DNA of 5,752 bases from Alistipes sp. (GTDB taxonomy: Bacteria; Bacteroidota; Bacteroidia; Bacteroidales; Rikenellaceae): assembly GCA_017384185.1 (NCBI GenBank), contig JAFNUH010000247.1:1-5752 (forward strand), read 5' to 3'. Position 1 is the stretch's first letter. Each line of letters opens with the position of its first letter. Shown in pieces: positions 1-5,752 of this stretch. The translations under genes were made by a program, and so were the position numbers. Under the pieces are notes generated by a model that saw only the letters and a program-made list of their open reading frames with translations, was not told the origin of the DNA and searched no databases.

Positions 1-66
1 GAGTTGGATACTACGCCTCAGATGAATATTAGTAAAGGTGCGTTTCTCGGATATTTTGATAGATAG
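1..66 (+). CDS. C-terminal end of an unidentified protein (partial)
   Basis: Frame 1 is open from the left edge and stops at TAG (64-66), giving 21 residues that end in KGAFLGYFDR. The other two plus-strand frames stop earlier, at 23-25 and 30-32. The frame 1 stop lies two bases before an intrinsic terminator stem, which is where the end of a transcription unit is expected and is the main reason to believe the frame. The tail is mixed polar and aromatic, with no membrane segment or cysteine motif. It is too short for me to assign a family, and I do not recognise it. It is separated from metF by the terminator, so it is probably not part of the metF-metH operon. Confidence 0.55.
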   Translation, partial: ELDTTPQMNISKGAFLGYFDR

Positions 67-68
67 GC

Positions 69-97
69 AAAAGCTACCCTGCGGGGTAGCTTTTTTT
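69..97 (+). terminator. Rho-independent terminator of the upstream gene
   Basis: A perfect hairpin pairs 69-79 (AAAAGCTACCC) with 84-94 (GGGTAGCTTTT), leaving the four-base loop TGCG (80-83). A run of seven T residues follows at 91-97. The loop is closed by C79-G84, so the hairpin is a C(UNCG)G tetraloop, an unusually stable class. It directly follows the TAG at 64-66 and insulates metF from upstream transcription. Read on the opposite strand, the stem is followed by only four T residues, so it would be weaker in that direction. Confidence 0.93.
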
Positions 98-123
98 ATT
101 ACAATTATGAAATACGGATATTT

Positions 124-142
124 TTTATAACTTTGTTATAAA
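124..142. promoter_or_regulatory. 19-bp perfect palindrome over the metF promoter, candidate operator
   Basis: TTTATAAC (124-131) and GTTATAAA (135-142) are perfect inverted repeats of eight bases around the spacer TTT (132-134). The palindrome contains the whole -7 element and reaches the predicted transcription start, so a dimeric regulator bound here would block RNA polymerase. The arms are AT-rich, so chance is a real alternative. No T-run follows, so it does not look like a terminator. I cannot name a regulator for it. Confidence 0.35.
128..135 (+). promoter_or_regulatory. Bacteroidota-type -7 promoter element for metF-metH
   Basis: TAACTTTG matches the Bacteroidota primary-sigma -7 consensus TAnnTTTG at every fixed position. 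It lies in the AT-rich gap between the terminator and metF. The expected -33 TTTG box is poor: about 20 bp upstream there is only TTATG (105-109). If the element is used, transcription would begin near 140-143, leaving a leader of only about 11-14 bases before the ATG at 154. Assignment rests on the motif match and position, since no start-site data can be read from the sequence. Confidence 0.6.
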
Positions 143-153
143 TTAGTTAGGTT

Positions 154-1110
154 ATGAGTACAAATGTTGCGCAATTTCTTGCGGCGGAGCATCCGACAGC
201 TTTTTCGTTTGAGGTGTTGCCGCCCGTTCGTGGTAAGAGTATCGAGCAGGTATTTAAGAGTATCGACCGTCTGATACCCTTCAATCCTGCATATATAAAT
301 ATCACCACACATCGCTCTGAGGTGGTTTATCGTGAGGTAGCAGATGGTGTTTTCCAGCGCTCGTTCGAGCGTAAACGTCCTGGCACGGTAGCTATCGCTG
401 CTGCACTGAAGGGGCGTTATGGCGTGCCTGCTGTGCCGCACCTTATTTGTAGCGGCTTCTCGAAGGCGGAGATTGAGAACGAACTCATCGACCTATCATA
501 TCTCGGAATTATCAACCTGCTTGTCCTGCGTGGCGACCGTGCCAAGGGCGAGAATAGCTTTGTCCCTGTGGCGGGCGGTCACGCCCACGCTGTCGATTTG
601 TGTCGTCAGGTGGAGGATTTCAACCGTGGCATTATGCTCGATGGTGAGGAGCACGACCCGCTCAATCAATTCTCGTATGGCGTTGCGGGCTACCCCGAAA
701 AGCACGAGGAGGCGATGAATCTCGATATAGATATTGAGTACTTGAAGGCGAAGATTGATGCTGGTGCGCAGTATGTCGTGACGCAGATGTTTTTCGATAA
801 TAGCAAATACTTCTCGTTCGTCGAGCGTTGCCGTGCGGCGGGTATCAATGTGCCGATTATCCCTGGTATTAAACCCCTGACCTCGCTCACGCAGAAGGCT
901 CTTCTGCCCAAGACCTTCCACATAGATTTGCCGATGGATTTGGCAAAGGAGCTACGCCGTTGCGAGTCGAACGACGATGTGAAGGCTCTGGGTGTAGAGT
1001 GGGGTATTCAGCAGGCTCGTGAACTTAAGCAGGCTAACGTGCCGAGCATACACTTCTATTCGATGAACGCCTCGGCAAGTGTTGAGGCTATCGCTAAGGC
1101 TGTATATTAA
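154..1110 (+). CDS. metF: 5,10-methylenetetrahydrofolate reductase MetF
   Basis: This flavoenzyme reduces 5,10-methylene-THF to 5-methyl-THF in the cytoplasm, supplying the methyl donor for methionine synthesis. The product is 318 residues and forms one (beta/alpha)8 barrel, a little longer than E. coli MetF (about 296). The N-terminal FSFEVLPP motif supplies catalytic Glu20 (E. coli Glu28). LRGD at 125-128 gives Asp128, the folate/flavin-contact aspartate (E. coli Asp120). GVAGYPEKH at 176-184 and VTQMFFD at 209-215, with Gln211 (E. coli Gln183), are the other family signatures. The extra length lies largely between LRGD and GVAGYPEKH, around 140-172. The ATG at 154 places FSFE at the usual distance from the N-terminus. 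No Shine-Dalgarno sequence precedes it, as is normal in Bacteroidota. metH begins three bases after the TAA stop, so the two are almost certainly cotranscribed. No key residue is missing. Confidence 0.97.
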   Translation: MSTNVAQFLAAEHPTAFSFEVLPPVRGKSIEQVFKSIDRLIPFNPAYINITTHRSEVVYREVADGVFQRSFERKRPGTVAIAAALKGRYGVPAVPHLICSGFSKAEIENELIDLSYLGIINLLVLRGDRAKGENSFVPVAGGHAHAVDLCRQVEDFNRGIMLDGEEHDPLNQFSYGVAGYPEKHEEAMNLDIDIEYLKAKIDAGAQYVVTQMFFDNSKYFSFVERCRAAGINVPIIPGIKPLTSLTQKALLPKTFHIDLPMDLAKELRRCESNDDVKALGVEWGIQQARELKQANVPSIHFYSMNASASVEAIAKAVY

Positions 1111-1113
1111 TAT

Positions 1114-4100
1114 ATGATAAATCACCTCAAAGAGACGCTCGGGTGCCGTATAATGGTGCTCGATGGTGCTATGGGCACTATGATTCAGCGCTATCACCTC
1201 GCCGAAGAGGATTTTCGTGGCGCAGAGTTTGCCTCGCACCCTGTAAAACTTGCGGGCAATAATGACCTGCTCGCCATCACACGTGCAGATGTAATCTCTG
1301 CCATACACCGTGAATATTTAGAGGCTGGAGCAGATATTATCACAACGTGTACGTTTAATGCGCAAGCCATCTCGCAGGCGGAGTATGGTATGCAGAGCGC
1401 TGTGCGAGATATGAATCGTGCGGCTGTGGCTCTGGCACGTGCCGAGGCGGAGCGTATGACCGCTTTGACGCCCGACAAACCTCGCTTTGTTGCTGGCTCG
1501 GTGGGTCCTACGGGTAAGACGGCCTCTATGTCGCCCGATGTTGATGACCCCGCACGCCGTGCTGTCGATTTTGAGATGTTACGCACGGCATATCGTGAGC
1601 AGATAGAGACTCTGGTGGAGTGTGGCGTCGATTTGTTGTTGTTTGAGACAATCTTCGATACGCTCAACGTTAAGGCGGCGTTGTCGGCTGCTGAGGATGT
1701 TTTTGCAGAGCTTGGATGCCGTCTGCCTATAATGCTGTCGGTCACCATTGCCGATGCCGCAGGGCGTATGCTTGCGGGACAGACTTTGGAGGCGTTTTTG
1801 GCATCTGTTGCCCACGCCGATGTTATATCGGTTGGCTTGAATTGCTCGTTTGGTGCTGAGCAGATGTTACCATTCCTGAAGCAGTTATCGGAGGCTCCCT
1901 ACTACGTAAGTGCCTATCCAAATGCTGGTATTCCTGACGCTATGGGGCGCTACGACCAGACGCCCGAGAAGATGGCGCATAGCGTGAGACGTTTCGTTAG
2001 CGAGGGCTTGGTAAATATTGTTGGAGGTTGCTGTGGCTCAACGCCCGACCATATACGTGCCATTGCGGAGGTGGTGTCTGATGTGAACGTGGTACGAAAA
2101 CCATCGTCTAAGCGTGTTGCGTGGTTGGCAGGATTGGATAGCTTTGAGCCTAATGGCGCCTTTATTAATGTGGGCGAGCGATGCAACGTGGCGGGAAGCA
2201 AGAAGTTTCTGCGCTTAATTAAGGAGAAGTCTTACGATGAGGCGCTGTCGATTGCCCGTTCGCAGGTGCGAGCAGGTGCTATGGCGATAGATATAAATAT
2301 GGATGATGCAATGTTGGATGCAGAGCAGGAGATGGTGCATTTCCTCAATCTTATGGCATCCGACCCAGAGATTGCACGCCTGCCGTGGATGGTTGACTCT
2401 TCACGCTTTGAGGTTATTGAGGCGGCACTGAAGGCGATTCAGGGTAAAGCCATTGTGAACTCCCTATCATTAAAGGAGGGCGAGGAGCTCTTCCTTGAGC
2501 GTGCCCGTAAGGTTAAGGAGCTGGGTGCGGCGCTGGTTGTTATGGCATTCGATGAGCAGGGTCAGGCGACCTCCTACGAGCGTAAAATTGAGGTGTGCGA
2601 GAGGGCATACCGACTCTTAACCGAGCGCCTGGGCTTCGATGCACGTGATATAATCTTCGACCCCAATGTCCTCACCATCGCAACGGGTATGCGTGAGCAC
2701 GATAGCTATGCATTGGATTTTATACGTGCTACGCAGTGGATTCGGGAGAATCTTAAGGGGGCACGAGTGAGTGGTGGTGTCAGCAACCTGTCGTTCTCGT
2801 TGCGAGGCAATAATTATCTGCGTGAGGCTATGCACGCCGTGTTCCTCTACCACGCCATACGTGCTGGTCTGGATATGGCTATCGTGAACCCCGCAACGAA
2901 GGTTATGTATGACGATATTCCCGCACCGCTGCTGGAGGTGCTTGAGGATACAATATTGTGCCGACGAGAGGATGCTACCGAGCGCCTTATCTCTATGGCT
3001 GAGCAATATCGTGCCGTGGCTGAGGAGGTTAAGCCTGTGGTTGAGCGCCATACTATCTCTCTGGAGCAGCGTTTGGCAGAGGCTCTCCAGCACGGAGATG
3101 ATGAGTATTTGCAGGCAGATTTGGATGAGGCTCTGCGCTCCTATCCTTCGCCAGCGGCTATTATCGAGGGTCCTCTGATGCGTGGAATGTCTATCGTAGG
3201 AGAGTTATTTGGCGAGGGTCGTATGTTCCTGCCACAGGTCGTTAAGACGGCTCGCACGATGAAGCGTGCCGTTGAGATTCTCCAGCCACATATCGAGACG
3301 CAAAATCTCGGCACGTCGGGTAAGAGTGGGCGTTTTCTGTTGGCTACGGTTAAGGGTGATGTACACGATATTGGAAAAAATATCGCTGCCGTTGTGTTGG
3401 CGTGCAACAATTTCGATGTTATAGATTTGGGCGTTATGGTTGCCTCGGAGCAGATTGTTAGGGCTGCCGTAGAGCATCAGGCTGATTATATTGGTCTTAG
3501 CGGCTTGATTACCCCTTCGCTCGATGAGATGTGTCGTGTGGCACAGGAGCTTAAGGTGGCGGGTGTGAGCGTGCCATTGTTTATCGGTGGAGCTACAACA
3601 TCGGCTCTGCATACCGCATTAAAGATTGCACCTCTGTACGATGGTCCTGTATTCCACGTCAAAGATGCGGCGCAAAATCCTATTCTTGCGATGCAACTCT
3701 CAGGCTTAGAGCGAGAGAAGACAATCGCCTGCCTAAAGTATGAGCAGCAGCGTCTGCGAGAGCGGAGCGTGGCGCAACCCACTCCTATGGAGCAGAGCGA
3801 TGAGCATAGGCTGAAGATAGATTGGTCAAACGAGAGTATCATCCGCCCGACATATTTGGGTGTTCGAGAGATAGAAAATATCGACATAAGCGACGTCCGT
3901 CCCTATATCAATTGGACTCATTTTTATAATCTTTGGGGTGTTCGTGCGGCAACCGCTGAGGCGGAGCAGATACGCTCGGAGGCGGAGCAGTTGTTGGATG
4001 CGATGAGCCACCACCTGCGTGCGAAGGTTGGTTTCTTCTCGGCACGAGCAATGGCAGATAGTATCATATTATCTCACAGCAAGGGGTGCGAGTGCTGTGG

Positions 4101-4614
4101 TGGCGTGAAGCGAGAGACCATAATCCCGACACCTCGCCAAAGCGAGTTGAATGCGGATGGCGTAGCTTTGTCGTTGTGCGATTTTGTAGCACCCGAAGGG
4201 GATTATGTAGGCGCTTTTGCCGTTACGGTATCGGAGTCGTTTGCCGAGGAGCTGGAGCAGCTAAAGAGCGCTGGCGAGCAGTACCAGTCGCTTCTTATGC
4301 AGAGCGTAGGTGACCGCCTGGTCGAGGCGGCAAGCGAGTGGCTACACCGTGAGGTGCGCAGAAAGTTGTGGGGCTATGCCGAGGGTGAGAATCTTACGAT
4401 AAAGGAGATGTATCAGGCAGTATATCAGGGTATTCGTCCCGCTGTTGGCTACCCATCCCTGCCCGACCAGAGAACGATATTCCCGCTTGCAGATTTGCTC
4501 GGCGTTGATGAGATTGGTATCACACTCACCGAGAATGGTGCTATGTATCCCCAGGCGTCAGTCTGCGGATTGTACATCGCATCGCCACACGCCCGCTATT
4601 TTGTGATAAAGTAG
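1114..4614 (+). CDS. metH: Cobalamin-dependent methionine synthase MetH
   Basis: This enzyme moves the methyl group of 5-methyl-THF through cob(I)alamin to homocysteine, yielding methionine and THF in the cytoplasm. The 1166 residues carry the four standard modules. The homocysteine domain (about 1-330) has LDGAMGTMIQ (16-25) and zinc ligands Cys244, Cys306 and Cys307 (GLNCSFG, GGCCGS). The pterin domain (about 345-605) has NVGERCNVAGS (352-362), DINMDD (393-398), FDPN (515-518) and GGVSNLSFS (554-562). The cap and B12 domain (about 620-870) has GDVHDIG with cobalt-ligand His751, then SGLITPS (796-802) and GGATTS (825-830). The reactivation domain (about 890-1166) has Glu1071, RPAVGY (1108-1113) and Tyr1162 for AdoMet binding. 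It is about 60 residues shorter than E. coli MetH (1227), mostly because it ends four residues after that tyrosine. Two oddities are Asn933 where E. coli has Asp946, and a CECC cluster at 992-995. It sits three bases after metF and converges on hydF. Reactivation should need a flavodoxin-type reductant encoded elsewhere. Confidence 0.98.
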   Translation: MINHLKETLGCRIMVLDGAMGTMIQRYHLAEEDFRGAEFASHPVKLAGNNDLLAITRADVISAIHREYLEAGADIITTCTFNAQAISQAEYGMQSAVRDMNRAAVALARAEAERMTALTPDKPRFVAGSVGPTGKTASMSPDVDDPARRAVDFEMLRTAYREQIETLVECGVDLLLFETIFDTLNVKAALSAAEDVFAELGCRLPIMLSVTIADAAGRMLAGQTLEAFLASVAHADVISVGLNCSFGAEQMLPFLKQLSEAPYYVSAYPNAGIPDAMGRYDQTPEKMAHSVRRFVSEGLVNIVGGCCGSTPDHIRAIAEVVSDVNVVRKPSSKRVAWLAGLDSFEPNGAFINVGERCNVAGSKKFLRLIKEKSYDEALSIARSQVRAGAMAIDINMDDAMLDAEQEMVHFLNLMASDPEIARLPWMVDSSRFEVIEAALKAIQGKAIVNSLSLKEGEELFLERARKVKELGAALVVMAFDEQGQATSYERKIEVCERAYRLLTERLGFDARDIIFDPNVLTIATGMREHDSYALDFIRATQWIRENLKGARVSGGVSNLSFSLRGNNYLREAMHAVFLYHAIRAGLDMAIVNPATKVMYDDIPAPLLEVLEDTILCRREDATERLISMAEQYRAVAEEVKPVVERHTISLEQRLAEALQHGDDEYLQADLDEALRSYPSPAAIIEGPLMRGMSIVGELFGEGRMFLPQVVKTARTMKRAVEILQPHIETQNLGTSGKSGRFLLATVKGDVHDIGKNIAAVVLACNNFDVIDLGVMVASEQIVRAAVEHQADYIGLSGLITPSLDEMCRVAQELKVAGVSVPLFIGGATTSALHTALKIAPLYDGPVFHVKDAAQNPILAMQLSGLEREKTIACLKYEQQRLRERSVAQPTPMEQSDEHRLKIDWSNESIIRPTYLGVREIENIDISDVRPYINWTHFYNLWGVRAATAEAEQIRSEAEQLLDAMSHHLRAKVGFFSARAMADSIILSHSKGCECCGGVKRETIIPTPRQSELNADGVALSLCDFVAPEGDYVGAFAVTVSESFAEELEQLKSAGEQYQSLLMQSVGDRLVEAASEWLHREVRRKLWGYAEGENLTIKEMYQAVYQGIRPAVGYPSLPDQRTIFPLADLLGVDEIGITLTENGAMYPQASVCGLYIASPHARYFVIK

Positions 4615-4615
4615 A

Positions 4616-5752
4616 TTACTTGTACTTCACACGCTCCAATATGCCCATCATTGCAGCTATGGCTATGCCGTAGTTGGTGATGGGTACGCCCTGCTCGGCG
4701 GCACGCATTATGCGGTTAAGCAGGTGGCGACGGTTGAACATACAACCACCGCAATGTATTACAAGGTCATACGGCGTTAAATCCTCGGGAAAATCTCCGC
4801 CGCCGACAATATCAATATCTACGCCCTCGCCAATTCTGCGACGCAACATACGTGGCAGTTTTACACGACCTATATCCTCGTGTTGTGGCGTGTGTGTGCA
4901 CGCCTCGGCAATAAGAATACGTGCCGACGGTGTGAGCGACAGCAACTTTTTAGCACCCTCGACAAAGAGGTCAATATCTCCCTTGTAGCGGGCGAAGAGT
5001 ACCGAAAAAGAGGTGAGTGTTGAGCTTTCGGGCTTTAGCGAATAGACCTTGTCAAATACTTGTGAGTCGGTTATTATAAGCTTTGGCGGTGCAGCCAACG
5101 CAGCGAGTGCCGACTCCATCCCTTCTGCCGTGCAGCACAAGGCATTACACCCTCTGTCTAACAACTCACGCAGGGTCTGCACCTGCGGTTTAATGAGTCG
5201 CCCCTTGGGAGCCTGCTCATCCTGCGGCATAACTAACAGAACGGTATCACCCGCCTGGCAGAATCCTTCGGTCAAGAGTTGCTCTTGCTCGTTTGCGTGG
5301 GATAATATGGCTTCACGTAACTCCTCTAATCCTTCGCCCGTTTGTGCGCTTACGCATAGGGGTTTTAGAGCTGTCTGTTGCTCTATCTTGTTAGCGAGAA
5401 TTTCAGGCTGAGGGTAGCGGTCACACTGCGAAAGAACAGCAATGACCTTAGTACCTCGTCTGCGCAACTCCTCCAACCACGCAATCTCTGCGCTCGGCTC
5501 AACGTCGGTAAATAGTAGTAGGGCTATATCGGTGCGCTCCAGTATCTTACGTGTTTTTGCTGTGCGTTCAAGCCCCAGAGCCGACCTGTCGTCAATGCCT
5601 GCCGTGTCGATAATGATACACGCCCCCACGCCCGTAATCTCCATTGCTTTCGTTACGGGGTCGGTTGTGGTGCCAGCCTGCTCTGATACGATGGCAACCT
5701 CTTGCCCCGTCAGGGCATTTATGAGCGACGACTTACCGCTGTTGCATCTGCC
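4616..5752 (-). CDS. hydF: [FeFe]-hydrogenase maturation GTPase HydF (partial, N-terminus missing)
   Basis: HydF is the scaffold on which the 2Fe subcluster of the H-cluster is built by HydE and HydG and then passed to the hydrogenase HydA. The frame is open to the right edge, giving 378 visible residues; the family has about 400, so only a short N-terminal piece is missing. The ATG at 5642-5644 is internal. The first visible residues are the P-loop GRCNSGKSS (1-9). GTTTDP (27-32) and DTAGID (49-54) are the G2 and G3 regions, and SAQTGEG (135-141) is G5. The G4 position reads SQCD (108-111) instead of N/TKxD. A middle dimerisation region follows. The C-terminal cluster domain has CTH (285-287) and, 45 residues later, HCGGC (333-337), matching the HydF [4Fe-4S] signature CxH...HCxxC. 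TAA is at 4616-4618, one base from the metH stop on the other strand. The promoter and any linked hydE or hydG lie beyond the right edge. Confidence 0.95.
   Translation of the reverse strand, partial: GRCNSGKSSLINALTGQEVAIVSEQAGTTTDPVTKAMEITGVGACIIIDTAGIDDRSALGLERTAKTRKILERTDIALLLFTDVEPSAEIAWLEELRRRGTKVIAVLSQCDRYPQPEILANKIEQQTALKPLCVSAQTGEGLEELREAILSHANEQEQLLTEGFCQAGDTVLLVMPQDEQAPKGRLIKPQVQTLRELLDRGCNALCCTAEGMESALAALAAPPKLIITDSQVFDKVYSLKPESSTLTSFSVLFARYKGDIDLFVEGAKKLLSLTPSARILIAEACTHTPQHEDIGRVKLPRMLRRRIGEGVDIDIVGGGDFPEDLTPYDLVIHCGGCMFNRRHLLNRIMRAAEQGVPITNYGIAIAAMMGILERVKYK

Noticed and set aside
141..153. Possible Shine-Dalgarno sequence before metF (AATTAGTTAGGTT).
   Set aside because: There is no GGAGG-like core. 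The short AGG lies only four bases from the ATG, and Bacteroidota typically do not use Shine-Dalgarno pairing.
1111..1113. Separate promoter or terminator between metF and metH.
   Set aside because: The gap is only three bases (TAT) with no space for either, so cotranscription is the simpler reading.
1194..1748. A 184-codon open frame on the minus strand inside metH, with similar shorter ones at 496-921, 2617-3093, 3205-3612 and 3486-3887.
   Set aside because: All lie antisense to clear metF or metH coding sequence, their products resemble no family I know, and they are rich in the residues expected when a real coding frame is read in reverse. They are shadows.
4642..4686. Inverted repeat CCCATCA / TGATGGG (4644-4650 and 4678-4684) shortly after the metH stop codon, considered as a metH terminator.
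   Set aside because: The loop is about 27 bases, no T-run follows on the plus strand, and the whole element is inside conserved hydF coding sequence.
5642..5644. ATG on the minus strand as the start of hydF.
   Set aside because: The frame stays open upstream to the window edge and encodes the P-loop GRCNSGKSS and GTTTDP, which are essential HydF motifs, so this Met is internal.

Overview
The window comes from a bacterium that looks like a member of the Bacteroidota, most likely Bacteroidales. The signs are a match to the Bacteroidota -7 promoter element (TAnnTTTG) ahead of the first complete gene, no Shine-Dalgarno sequence before either visible start codon, and the character of the protein sequences. 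Genus is not determined from the sequence; a gut anaerobe is a reasonable inference because an [FeFe]-hydrogenase maturation gene is present.

Layout, left to right. Positions 1-66 hold the last 21 codons of an unidentified plus-strand gene, closed by a strong intrinsic terminator (69-97). A short AT-rich promoter region (98-153) follows, with a TAACTTTG element inside a perfect 19-bp palindrome. Then come metF (154-1110, 5,10-methylenetetrahydrofolate reductase) and, three bases later, metH (1114-4614, cobalamin-dependent methionine synthase), both on the plus strand and evidently one operon. One base after the metH stop codon is the stop codon of a convergent minus-strand gene, hydF (4616-5752). 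It runs off the right edge and lacks only its extreme N-terminus.

metF and metH carry out consecutive steps. MetF reduces 5,10-methylene-THF to 5-methyl-THF, and MetH passes that methyl group through cobalamin to homocysteine, giving methionine and regenerating THF. MetH keeps all four classical modules, including the AdoMet-binding reactivation domain, so the cell depends on B12 for this route. HydF is the GTPase/[4Fe-4S] scaffold on which the diiron subcluster of [FeFe]-hydrogenase is assembled with the radical-AdoMet enzymes HydE and HydG, whose genes are not in the window.

This is mainly a housekeeping region and I see no evidence of a new biological system. No tRNA, rRNA, CRISPR, insertion sequence, phage gene or riboswitch is recognisable. 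The points worth a second look are small: the palindrome over the metF promoter, a cysteine cluster and a substituted AdoMet-contact position in the MetH reactivation domain, a degenerate G4 motif in HydF, and the one-base convergent junction between metH and hydF.
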